Positions 35,340 through 43,527 of a DNA stretch of 64,000 bases are shown piece by piece. Made by a program: the position numbers and the translations under genes. Within the stretch, counting starts at the first letter, position 1. Each line of letters begins with the position of its first letter. Origin of the DNA: Geobacter sp. (GTDB taxonomy: Bacteria > Desulfobacterota > Desulfuromonadia > Geobacterales > Pseudopelobacteraceae); NCBI GenBank assembly GCA_009684515.1, contig WKKS01000008.1, forward strand, positions 1-64,000. The letters are read 5' to 3'. The notes beneath the pieces were generated by a model. That model ran no database searches. It saw only the letters and a program-made list of their open reading frames with translations, and was not told where the DNA came from.

Positions 35340-36719
35340 TCAGTAACCCATCAGATGCGGCAGCCAGAGTGAAATCGCCGGCACATAGGTGATCAACAGC
35401 ATGAAGGCAACCATGGCAAGCAGCCACGGCAGCACCGACACCGTGAGTTCCGATATCCCCATCTTGGTGATGCCGCTGGCCACATACAGGTTCAGGCCGA
35501 CCGGCGGGTGGCACATGCCGACTTCCATGTTGACCGTCATCAGGATTCCGAAGTGAATCGGGTCGATCCCCAGTTTCATCGCCACCGGAAACAGAATCGG
35601 CGCCAGAATCAGGATGATAGAGGATGGTTCCATAACGTTGCCGGCCAAAAGCAGCAGTACGTTGGTTACGGCCAGGAAGGCGATCACTCCCAAATTGTGA
35701 TTAATGATCCAGTCCGCCATGATCTGCGGGATCTGCTCCGAGGTCATCAGGTAGGAGAACAGTACGGCATTGGTAATGATATACAGCAGCATGGCCGACA
35801 TGTTGGCAGAATCCCGAAGGACCTTGGGGATATTCTTTAACGGCATGTCCTTATACACAAAAACAGCCACAAAGAAGGCATATACGGCGCTCATGGCGGC
35901 CGCTTCGGTGGGGGTAAAGGCACCGCTGTAGATACCGCCCAGTACGATGACAATCAGTAATAATCCCCACACGCTTTCCTTGAAAGCCAGTAAACGCTCT
36001 TTGGTAGTTGCTTTCGGCAGGCGGGGATAGTCGTTCTTACGGGCGCGATACCAGGTCACCGAGCCGAGCAGAACCGCCAGCATCATGCCGGGGATTACGC
36101 CCGCCATGAAGAGTGCGCCAACTGATGAATTGGTGGCAACAGCATAGATAACCATGACGATTGAAGGCGGAATCAGAATCCCCAGTGAACCGGAAGTGGT
36201 GATAACACCGGCCCCGAACCGGCGCGGGAAGCCGGCCTTGACCATGGCCGGCAGCAGGATCGAGCCAATCGCCACGACTGTTGCCGGGCTGGAGCCTGAA
36301 ACAGCTGCAAAAAGAGCACAGGCCATGACGCCGGCCAGACCCAGGCCGCCATACCAGTGACCGATCATGGCGGTGGCAAAGTTGATCATCCGTTTGGCCA
36401 CGCCGCCGTGAGTCAGGAAGTTACCGGCCAGGATAAAGAACGGGATCGCCATGATCTCGAACTTTTCGATCCCGGTGAACAGCTTCATGGCGACGGTTTC
36501 AACCGGGACGCTTGACATGAAAAACAGGAAGGTCAGAACGGTCAGGCCGAGGGAGATGGAGATCGGCATGCCGGTCAGCATCAGGCCGATCAACAGAGCA
36601 AAGACAATGCCGGCGCTGCCGAAGGATGCAATGGCAAACAGTGATACCGCAATGCCGGTTATCCAGATTGCCGCCTGTTTGGGTGTCATACGCCCTTGAG
36701 TTTCAGCATGTGCGCTCAT
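35340..36719 (-). CDS. dctM: TRAP transporter large permease (DctM)
   Basis: The 459-aa protein is a DctM-type permease of the TRAP family with about 12 spans; GMPISISLGLTVLTFLF near residue 45, SGSSPATVVAIGSILLPAM near 140 and the ending MTVNMEVGMCHPPVGLNLYV are typical. Together with DctQ it drives uptake of the DctP ligand with a Na+ gradient. It overlaps dctQ by four bases and ends the operon. Confidence 0.95.
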   Translation of the reverse strand: MSAHAETQGRMTPKQAAIWITGIAVSLFAIASFGSAGIVFALLIGLMLTGMPISISLGLTVLTFLFFMSSVPVETVAMKLFTGIEKFEIMAIPFFILAGNFLTHGGVAKRMINFATAMIGHWYGGLGLAGVMACALFAAVSGSSPATVVAIGSILLPAMVKAGFPRRFGAGVITTSGSLGILIPPSIVMVIYAVATNSSVGALFMAGVIPGMMLAVLLGSVTWYRARKNDYPRLPKATTKERLLAFKESVWGLLLIVIVLGGIYSGAFTPTEAAAMSAVYAFFVAVFVYKDMPLKNIPKVLRDSANMSAMLLYIITNAVLFSYLMTSEQIPQIMADWIINHNLGVIAFLAVTNVLLLLAGNVMEPSSIILILAPILFPVAMKLGIDPIHFGILMTVNMEVGMCHPPVGLNLYVASGITKMGISELTVSVLPWLLAMVAFMLLITYVPAISLWLPHLMGY

Positions 36720-37387
36720 TTGACACCCCCATCATGTTTAATGTCATCAAGTCTGTGTTCTTCATATACCTCCAACGCATCTGTTGCGTTGACAACCCCT
36801 TCATCCAGCCCTTCAACATGGGAGTGGTCATGCTTGGGCAGCTCTCCTGTACGGGCAAAGATCCAGGCTACCTGCAAAAAACGGAAACACATCAGTGATG
36901 AACCGAGCGGAATCGCCATGTAGACCATCCAGGTCGGCCATTCCAGGTCCGGAGTGATCGGGCCTTCAAACAGGTCACCCATTTCCATGCCAAACAGGTT
37001 GAACATATAATAGTGCATGCCGTTCTCCCAGACGAAGCGCATGCCAAGAACAGCAATGATGCAGGTGAAGAGGGCGCCGCTGCTTAGTCCGATCAGCACG
37101 GAGGTCTTGCACCATTTCTCCGGAAGGCGGTTGATCAATACATCCACCCCCACGTGAATGCCGGTACGAACACCGTAGGCGGCTCCGAACTTGGCCATCC
37201 AGACAAACATGTAGATACAGAGTTCCTGGGCCCATGCCATATTGAAGCCGAGAAGCCAGTCCTGCAGGGCGGGAATAGGGATTCCCATGAGGTAGCGGCG
37301 GGTGACGGCAACGGCAATAATAATAGTTGCAGCTCCGATGAGGAATGAGATGATCCATTCCTCCAGGTGATCGAGGTATTTCATCAT
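36716..37387 (-). CDS. dctQ: TRAP transporter small permease (DctQ)
   Basis: This 223-aa protein has four membrane spans of the DctQ type, with WAQELCIYMFVWMAKFGAAYGVR near residue 55 (core QELCIYMFVWMAKFGAA). It is larger than usual because of an insertion before the last span and a hydrophilic tail of about 40 residues (HDHSHVEGLDEG). GGGGG lies before the ATG. It lies 79 bases after dctP with a hairpin between. Confidence 0.93.
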   Translation of the reverse strand: MMKYLDHLEEWIISFLIGAATIIIAVAVTRRYLMGIPIPALQDWLLGFNMAWAQELCIYMFVWMAKFGAAYGVRTGIHVGVDVLINRLPEKWCKTSVLIGLSSGALFTCIIAVLGMRFVWENGMHYYMFNLFGMEMGDLFEGPITPDLEWPTWMVYMAIPLGSSLMCFRFLQVAWIFARTGELPKHDHSHVEGLDEGVVNATDALEVYEEHRLDDIKHDGGVK

Positions 37388-37415
37388 GGGGGTATCTCCT
37401 GCGTAAAGTCGTTAA

Positions 37416-37445
37416 AAAGCCGCCACGGGTTACCGCAGCGGCTTT
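37416..37445 (-). terminator. Hairpin between dctP and dctQ
   Basis: An 8-base-pair stem (AAAGCCGC / GCGGCTTT) with a small inner stem, followed on the minus strand by TTAAC. As a partial terminator or 3' stabiliser it would give more binding protein than permease, as is common in such operons. Confidence 0.65.
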
Positions 37446-37466
37446 AATGATAAAGTCGTGTCCTGA

Positions 37467-38471
37467 TTAAGGCTTGTAGCCGGTTTCCTTGTAGACTTCC
37501 TTGACAACGTCAGCACCGATGCGGCTCATGTTTTCCTTGTGGGCCTTGTCCATGGCCTTTTTCCAGGCTTCCTTCTGCTGCGGAGTCAGGGTGATGAGCT
37601 GTGAACGGCCGGATTTCTTGACGGCTGCCAAGGCTTCTTCATTGTCTTTCTGTGCGATATCATTGGCAAACTTGGTGGCGTCCTTCATACAGCCGTCAAG
37701 AATAGTGCGGATATCGGCCGGCAGGCCCATCCAGAACTTCTTGTTGACCAGGACGGCGTAGCCCAGGTAGCCATGGTTGGAGAGGGTGACATACTTCTGC
37801 ACTTCATGCATCTTCTGTGTATAGAGGTTTGAAGGGGGGTTTTCGGTGCCGTCGACAACGCCGGTCTGCAGCGCCTGATACACTTCGGAGAAGGCCATTA
37901 CCTGAGGCATGGCACCTACGGAACGCATTTCGGAGTCAAGCACTTTGGAGGATTGGATGCGCATTTTGAGGCCCCTGAAATCACCCGGTTCCTTAAGCGG
38001 CTTGTTGGCGCTCATAACCTTGAAGCCGTTATCCCAATAAGCCAGGCCCATCAGGCCCTTGGACTCAAGTTTATGAAGCAGTTTGGCTCCTACCGGCCCT
38101 TGGGTTACCTTGTGCAGTTCTGCATAGTTGTCAAAGATGAACGGCAGATCGAATACTTCAAACTCTTTCAAACCAAGGGGTCCAAACTTGGCCAGTGAAG
38201 GGGCCAGCATCTGCACGGAGCCCATCTGGAGTGCTTCCATCTCTTCCTTGTCTTTGAATAACTGGCTGTTGGGGTATACTTCGATCTTTACACGGCCTTT
38301 GGTGCGTTCTTCGGCCAGTTTTTTGAAATACTCGGCGGCTTGTCCTTTGGGGGTGTGCTGTGCAACCACGTGACTGAATTTAATCACAATCGGGTTGGCT
38401 TGCGCGGTTAGCGGCAGGGCCAGTGCTATGGTCCCTATGACCAGGCTTTTCAGGTATCCATTCAGTTTCAT
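37467..38471 (-). CDS. dctP: TRAP transporter substrate-binding protein (DctP)
   Basis: The 334-aa protein has a signal peptide (ending LTAQA near residue 25) and the DctP fold: IKFSHVVAQHTPKGQAAEYF at the mature start (core KFSHVVAQHTPKGQ) and the conserved arginine loop KMRIQSSKVL, which binds the carboxylate in known members; QALQTGVVDGTENPPSN follows. The ligand is probably a C4-dicarboxylate. AGGAGG precedes the ATG. A sigma-54 promoter lies 80-100 bases upstream. Confidence 0.95.
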   Translation of the reverse strand: MKLNGYLKSLVIGTIALALPLTAQANPIVIKFSHVVAQHTPKGQAAEYFKKLAEERTKGRVKIEVYPNSQLFKDKEEMEALQMGSVQMLAPSLAKFGPLGLKEFEVFDLPFIFDNYAELHKVTQGPVGAKLLHKLESKGLMGLAYWDNGFKVMSANKPLKEPGDFRGLKMRIQSSKVLDSEMRSVGAMPQVMAFSEVYQALQTGVVDGTENPPSNLYTQKMHEVQKYVTLSNHGYLGYAVLVNKKFWMGLPADIRTILDGCMKDATKFANDIAQKDNEEALAAVKKSGRSQLITLTPQQKEAWKKAMDKAHKENMSRIGADVVKEVYKETGYKP

Positions 38472-38550
38472 GCGTGTTCCTCCTTTTTTTGTGATGTTGC
38501 GTTTTATTCTACCAGTGCAGTAACAATGTGCAAATGGCAGGCAACTTCAT

Positions 38551-38570
38551 TAATGCAGTGGTTGTGCCAA
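38551..38570 (-). promoter_or_regulatory. Sigma-54 promoter of the TRAP operon
   Basis: On the minus strand TTGGCACAACCACTGCATTA has GG and GC separated by exactly ten bases, with TGGCAC at -24 and TGCA at -12. The only mismatch to the core is C for the first T of TTGC. A DctD-like activator is encoded 3.6 kb away. Confidence 0.75.
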
Positions 38571-38659
38571 TTAAAAGCGCTGTCGTAACTTCCTGATATG
38601 CTGTTTTATTATTCTGTAAGTCAATTTGGTGGTGTGGCTGAAATCCGACTAGTGGCTAA

Positions 38660-38707
38660 ATACGGCCAGCGGCTGTGGCGAATAATCGCCACAGCAGCTG
38701 GCCGTAT
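38660..38707. repeat. 48-base near-perfect inverted repeat upstream of dctP
   Basis: Two arms of 22 bases (ATACGGCCAGC... and its complement) with one mismatch and a four-base loop. It lies 23 bases after the methyltransferase stop and about 90-155 bases before the sigma-54 promoter. It lacks a T run on either strand, so it may be a terminator of unusual length, an enhancer site for the sigma-54 activator, or both. Confidence 0.7.
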
Positions 38708-38729
38708 CAGTGTGGTGAAAAGGGGTAGG

Positions 38730-39560
38730 TTACAACGATGTGAAGAAACGACCGCTCATTTCTTCAAGCCCGAGAGAGTGCAATAACTCATTCAGTCGTT
38801 CAGCTGGACGGCGGCGAGGCAGATCCTTGCGCTCAGCGATTATAAGCTCGTTTTTCATGGAATGTTCCCACCCGACCAGTTCGGTCACGTTGACCTGATA
38901 GCCGTGTGCCTCCAACTGCAGGCAGCGCAGGACATTTGTGACCATGCTGCCGAATTCGCGCGTGTGCAGCGGGTGCCGCCAGATTTCTGTCAGGCTGCTG
39001 GAGGCCAGCGCCCGGCCTTTGTTTTTGCGAAGAACTGAGGCCACCTCGGCCTGGCAGCAGGGTACCAGCACGATGAAGCGGGCCTCTTTCTCCAATGCAA
39101 AACGTATCGCGTCGTCGGTGGCGGTGTCGCAGGCATGCAGAGCTGTCACAATATCTGCATTAGCGGGCAGAGCATCGGATTTTGTGGCTTCTGCCACGGA
39201 CAGATTCAAAAACGACATGCCACGAAACCCCAGTCTCTGCGCCAAAGCACTGGACTTATTAACAAGCTCATCTCTGGTCTCAATGCCAATAATCCTGGAA
39301 TCACTATTACTTGCTTTGAAAAACAGATCGTAAAGGATAAAACCCAGATATGACTTGCCAGCACCATGATCAACCAGTGTGATATCGGGGTGATCCTGCT
39401 GGATCTGTTTAAGGAGCGGCTCAATGAATTGGAAGAGATGATTGACCTGTTTCAGTTTTCTTCTGCTGTCCTGGTTCAGTTTTCCGTCACGGGTCAGGAT
39501 ATGCAGCTCTTTCAACAGTTCAATTGATTGTTCCGGTTTTATGTCGTGTTTTTCCGCCAT
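38730..39560 (-). CDS. SAM-dependent methyltransferase (Methyltransf_32-like)
   Basis: The 276-aa product has a helical N-terminal part and then the SAM-binding motif LVDHGAGKSYLGFILYD near residue 62 (core DHGAGKSYLG), an acidic strand end (GIETRDEL) and ALHACDTATDDAI. The segment LVPCCQAEV matches the PCC motif of this family, whose better-known eukaryotic members act on RNA or small molecules. The substrate is not known. It follows the MFS gene by 28 bases and is probably in one operon with it. Confidence 0.82.
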   Translation of the reverse strand: MAEKHDIKPEQSIELLKELHILTRDGKLNQDSRRKLKQVNHLFQFIEPLLKQIQQDHPDITLVDHGAGKSYLGFILYDLFFKASNSDSRIIGIETRDELVNKSSALAQRLGFRGMSFLNLSVAEATKSDALPANADIVTALHACDTATDDAIRFALEKEARFIVLVPCCQAEVASVLRKNKGRALASSSLTEIWRHPLHTREFGSMVTNVLRCLQLEAHGYQVNVTELVGWEHSMKNELIIAERKDLPRRRPAERLNELLHSLGLEEMSGRFFTSL

Positions 39561-39588
39561 TTTAGTATCCTTTTGCTTTTATCTGTTG

Positions 39589-40809
39589 TTATTCGATTAC
39601 CGGCAGCTTCAGCAGTAGCAACGCTACCCCGAAGGCGGCGATGGTAAGTATGGTTATCATGGCCGCGACGCCGTTCCAGCCGTAATGCATCCAGAATAAT
39701 CCGCCCACCGTACCGGAAATGCTTGATCCAAGATAGTAGCAAAACAGATAAAGTGAAGATGCCTGGGCCTTGGCTGTTAAGGTGCGGCGTCCGACCCAGC
39801 TTGAAGCTATGGCGTGGACACTGAAAAAGCCACAGGTAAAGATTCCGACGCCTATTATGATGAGTGGCAGCGATTCTGCCAGTGTGATAGCAGTGCCTGC
39901 CAACATTACAGTCAGGGTCAGGCGTATCATGAAGGGGCGCCCGAAACGATGTATGAGTTTACCGGCAACGCCGGAGCTGAACGAACCCAGCAGATAAACC
40001 AGGAAAATCAGGCTGACCTGGAACTGACCAAGGTTGTAAGGTGCCGCCAGCAAACGGAACCCGATGTAGTTGTAAAGCGATACGAAGCCACCCATGGAAA
40101 GGAAAGCCAATCCGAAGAGGCAGAGCAATCCCGGTTCGTGCAGGTGTTGGTATAGTGATGTGAACAGATAGCCAAACCGGAACGGACGCTTCCGGAAGTT
40201 GTTGGATGCTGGGAGACTTTTGATAAATACCAGGCTGAGGATCAGGCTTATGAAGCCAATGATCGCGATAGCCGATTGCCACGAAACATATTCGCATAAC
40301 AACGCTGAACCGATGCGGCCGGACATTCCGCCCAAAGCGTTGCCACTGATGTAAAGGCCCATTGCGTGTCCGATGGAATTAATATCCATCTCTTCACTCA
40401 GGTAGGCCATGGCCACCGATGGGACTCCGGCCAGGGCAACTCCCTGTGCCAGCCGGAGAATCAGCAGGTATTCAAAGGAGTGGCTGGCATAGGTTGCCAG
40501 CGCAAGGAACGAGGTCAGGAAAAGAGCAGCGGTCATGACTGTTCTGCGGCCCAATGTTTCCGATAACGTTCCTGCGAGCAACATTCCGACCGCCAGGGCA
40601 ATCGTGGAAAACGAAAGCGGCAGGCTTGCTACCGCTGGAATTACGCCGAATTCCAGGGCAAACAGGGGCAAGAGCGGTTGCAGGTCATAGAGTGTTATGA
40701 AGGTCACAAATCCCGCGCAGAAAAGTGCCAGATTGGCACGGCGGTAGGCGTGAGTTCCGATTCGGATCTGTTCGTTGCCGGTTTCGGAATATGTTTCTGT
40801 TTCACTCAT
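39589..40809 (-). CDS. MFS transporter (YnfM-like)
   Basis: The product has 12 membrane spans and the MFS loop 2-3 motif GTLSETLGRRTV. The text FVTFITLYDLQPLLPLFA in the first span and AMGLYISGNALGGMSGRI in the fifth are typical of the YnfM-type proteins. The substrate cannot be told. I start it at ATG 40809 (406 residues); the frame is open to 40881 but without a ribosome site. Confidence 0.88.
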   Translation of the reverse strand: MSETETYSETGNEQIRIGTHAYRRANLALFCAGFVTFITLYDLQPLLPLFALEFGVIPAVASLPLSFSTIALAVGMLLAGTLSETLGRRTVMTAALFLTSFLALATYASHSFEYLLILRLAQGVALAGVPSVAMAYLSEEMDINSIGHAMGLYISGNALGGMSGRIGSALLCEYVSWQSAIAIIGFISLILSLVFIKSLPASNNFRKRPFRFGYLFTSLYQHLHEPGLLCLFGLAFLSMGGFVSLYNYIGFRLLAAPYNLGQFQVSLIFLVYLLGSFSSGVAGKLIHRFGRPFMIRLTLTVMLAGTAITLAESLPLIIIGVGIFTCGFFSVHAIASSWVGRRTLTAKAQASSLYLFCYYLGSSISGTVGGLFWMHYGWNGVAAMITILTIAAFGVALLLLKLPVIE

Positions 40810-40938
40810 TTGTAAAACTTTCAGGGTTTCGTCTGGGGATCTTGATTGATTCGTTTCTTGTAGCAGAAATGTTGGATTCATTAAACATCAAATACGACAG
40901 AAGAATATGAGTGGAATTGATGACGGCCAAAACAAAAC

Positions 40939-40986
40939 GACAGTCAATGCTCACGGTCGTTAACTTAACTGAGGAGCATGACTGTC
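40939..40986 (-). terminator. Terminator after the YidB-like gene
   Basis: Arms GACAGTC-A-ATGCTC and GAGCATGACTGTC (one bulge) with a 21-base loop; the minus strand continues GTTTTGTTTTGG. Confidence 0.7.
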
Positions 40987-41014
40987 GCCATGTATTGTTA
41001 TGACAAACGGCAGT

Positions 41015-41383
41015 TTAACTGTTATCGGGAATTGTTCCGTCAGGAGTAAGTTTATCGACCGTTCCAGGCAGGTACTGTGCCAGCATGGAGCTGATATCGT
41101 CGCCTGAAATCCCGAACTTTGAGGCAATATTCTGAATGGTATCATTTCCTAAAACACTCTGTATCTGGTCTGCGCTGATCGGCAGATTTTCACCGTTGCC
41201 GACCCATGATGATACTTTGTCACCAAGCCCTTTTTCCTGGAAGGACTGCAGCAGTCCTCCCAACCCGCCGGAACCTTTGGGCGCCAGCATATCCACAATT
41301 CCGCCCATTAGCCCTGAGGATGAATCTTCTGAACCGCCCATCATTCCGAGTGCTTTGCCGGCTAATTCGTCAAAAAGTCCCAT
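41015..41383 (-). CDS. YidB/DUF937-like protein
   Basis: This 122-aa protein starts MGLFDELAGKALGMMGG and has a Gly-rich segment, then WVGNGENLPISADQIQSVLG, a typical YidB ending in which a helical domain follows (LSSMLAQYLPGTVDKLTPDG in part). The function of the family is unsettled. AAGGAGAT lies five bases before ATG 41383, which decides this start; the frame is open to 41425. It is a single-gene unit with a terminator. Confidence 0.87.
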   Translation of the reverse strand: MGLFDELAGKALGMMGGSEDSSSGLMGGIVDMLAPKGSGGLGGLLQSFQEKGLGDKVSSWVGNGENLPISADQIQSVLGNDTIQNIASKFGISGDDISSMLAQYLPGTVDKLTPDGTIPDNS

Positions 41384-41514
41384 GATGATCTCCTTCTTTA
41401 AATTTGTTGTGGCTAATAGGTTCATGCCACATAAGCGGGTAATGTCAAGATCGGCAGATCGGGTAACTCAATTCAGATTATGATAATGATACTATTCAGC
41501 ATGAGCATTGGGTC

Positions 41515-42126
41515 TCAATGCCCAGCTGAATTGCCCCAAAGCTCTTTCAAACGATTGTCACGACCGCAGGCGTTCCGGTAGTATTTGTAACGAATCGGAT
41601 TCTTTTTGTAATAGTGCTGATGATACTCTTCGGCCGGGTAAAACTCGGTGGCAGCCACAATTTCAGTTACAATCGGCTGTTTGAAGGGTTTGTTCTTGTT
41701 GAGCGCCACTTTTGACTGCTGCGCCGCTTTAAGCTGTTCGGCATTGTGGTAAAAGATGCCGGAGCGGTACTGGTGGCCTGTATCGCAGAACTGGCGATCC
41801 TTAACAGTCGGGTCGATATTGTGCCAGAACACATCAAGCAACCTGCTGTAAGCCACTTTGGCGGGATTAAAGACAACCTGGACAGCCTCAGCATGTCCGG
41901 TGCCACCGGCGGAGACCTGTTCGTAGCTCGGATTTTTAACGTTGCCGCCGGTATAGCCGGAAGTGACTGAAATTACCCCGTCCAGCTTGTCGAATGGTGC
42001 TTCCATGCACCAGAAACAACCGCCGGCAAAAGTCGCCTTCTCCGTTGTCTGTGCGGCATGGCAGTTAAGCGCTGTGCCCAGCAGGGTCAGTATGAAGCAA
42101 AGTGCCACAATGAGTCTGTCTCGCAT
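41515..42126 (-). CDS. msrA: Exported peptide methionine sulfoxide reductase A
   Basis: The 203-aa enzyme has a signal peptide (to about residue 24, NCHAA) and the MsrA active site GGCFWCME with the catalytic Cys at 37. Further family text is SGYTGGNVKNPSYEQV and HNIDPT and, near the end, QKYYKKNPIRYKYY-like text (HYYKKNPIRYKYYR). It reduces S-methionine sulfoxide in envelope proteins. It lies ten bases after the response-regulator gene and probably shares its transcript. Confidence 0.94.
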   Translation of the reverse strand: MRDRLIVALCFILTLLGTALNCHAAQTTEKATFAGGCFWCMEAPFDKLDGVISVTSGYTGGNVKNPSYEQVSAGGTGHAEAVQVVFNPAKVAYSRLLDVFWHNIDPTVKDRQFCDTGHQYRSGIFYHNAEQLKAAQQSKVALNKNKPFKQPIVTEIVAATEFYPAEEYHQHYYKKNPIRYKYYRNACGRDNRLKELWGNSAGH

Positions 42127-42136
42127 GAAATACCCC

Positions 42137-43525
42137 CTATAAGTCGTATTTGTCCATCTTGTAGCGAAGTGTACCGCGCGGGATTTTAAGGATGCTGGCG
42201 GTCTGAAGAACGTTTCCCTTTGTTTGCCTCAGTGCCTGACTGATGATCCCCTTTTCAAAATCTGCCACGGCTTCTTCCAGGCCGGTGTCAAACTGGAATG
42301 TAACCATTGGTTTCGTTCCGGTTCGAGCGATCGCCGGTAATGAAGTCGTAGAAATACCAAGAATTTCGGGCGGCAGATGTTCCGAAAGCAGAGCCGGTCC
42401 GTTTTTCATTATACAGATTCGTTCAATAACGTTTCGAAGTTCTCGAATGTTGCCTGGCCAGGCGTACTGTTTCATCAGCTCGGCTGCTTCGATTGAGACC
42501 TCACTGAAGGTCCGGCCAAAAGCACGGCTGAAATAATCCAGAAAATAGGCGGCCAGAGCCGGTATGTCATCGGTTCGTTCGCGTAGCGGCGGTATATGGA
42601 TCGGAAACACGTTCAGCCGGTAGAAGAGGTCTTCGCGAAAGCTGCCGGTCGAGATTTTGTCCTGCAGGTTGCGATTTGTCGCAGCGATCACCCGAACATC
42701 TATGGCAATGTCTTTGAGGCCTCCCACGCGGCGGATGGTGCGTTCCTGAAGCACGCGCAGCAGTTTGGCCTGCATTGCCATATCCATTTCACCAATTTCA
42801 TCCAGAAAGATGGTGCCGAGATGCGCCTCCTCGAATAATCCGGGCTTGCGACTGGTAGCATTGGTAAAGGCGCCTTTCTCGTGTCCGAAGAGCTCGCTTT
42901 CAAGCAGGTTGGTCGGCAGTGAGGCGCAGTTGATACCAACGAATGCAGACTCCTTCCGGTCGGAGAGCTCGTGGATGCCGCGTGCCACCAGCTCTTTGCC
43001 GGTGCCTGATTCACCGGTGATCAGGACGGTGGAAGAGGGGATGCGCGCAATTTCCCGAACCTGGGAAATTACTTCTTCAAAGGCGCTGCTTGTGCCGATC
43101 ATGGGGAAGCGCCCCGGCAGGAAACCATCGGCGCGTTTCAGGTTGCGAACCTCGCGCCTAAGGGTTTGTGTTTGAAGCGCGAGTTTAACAATAACTCGCA
43201 ATGCATCAGCTTTAAAAGGTTTCTTCATGTAATGAAAAGCGCCAAGTTTCAGAGCGTCAACGGCACTTTCCACAGAGCCGTAGCCCGTGATGATGATTAC
43301 CAGCAGATCCGGGTCGATCTCCTTAAGAGATTTAAGAACATCAATGCCGTTTTCCGTTCCCAGATTAAGATCAAGCAGCGCCAGATCGACATCGTTAGCC
43401 AGTACCACTTCATGTGCCTCGCTGCCCGAGGCGGCCGAGCAGACGCTGTATCCTTCATCGCCCAGAATCCGTTCAACATTCTCGCATATAAACGATTCGT
43501 CATCGATGATCAGAATCTTTTCCAT
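42137..43525 (-). CDS. Sigma-54-dependent response regulator (DctD-like)
   Basis: The 462-aa protein has a receiver domain (D9, D10 and phospho-acceptor D52), an AAA+ domain with Walker A GESGTGKE near 171, and a C-terminal Fis-type HTH (QTASILKIPRGTLRYKMDKY). The sigma-54 contact loop reads GAFTNA (218-223) instead of GAFTGA. The sensor gene lies two bases upstream. With the sigma-54 promoter before dctP 3.6 kb away, control of the TRAP operon is a fair guess. Confidence 0.92.
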   Translation of the reverse strand: MEKILIIDDESFICENVERILGDEGYSVCSAASGSEAHEVVLANDVDLALLDLNLGTENGIDVLKSLKEIDPDLLVIIITGYGSVESAVDALKLGAFHYMKKPFKADALRVIVKLALQTQTLRREVRNLKRADGFLPGRFPMIGTSSAFEEVISQVREIARIPSSTVLITGESGTGKELVARGIHELSDRKESAFVGINCASLPTNLLESELFGHEKGAFTNATSRKPGLFEEAHLGTIFLDEIGEMDMAMQAKLLRVLQERTIRRVGGLKDIAIDVRVIAATNRNLQDKISTGSFREDLFYRLNVFPIHIPPLRERTDDIPALAAYFLDYFSRAFGRTFSEVSIEAAELMKQYAWPGNIRELRNVIERICIMKNGPALLSEHLPPEILGISTTSLPAIARTGTKPMVTFQFDTGLEEAVADFEKGIISQALRQTKGNVLQTASILKIPRGTLRYKMDKYDL

Positions 43526-43527
43526 GT

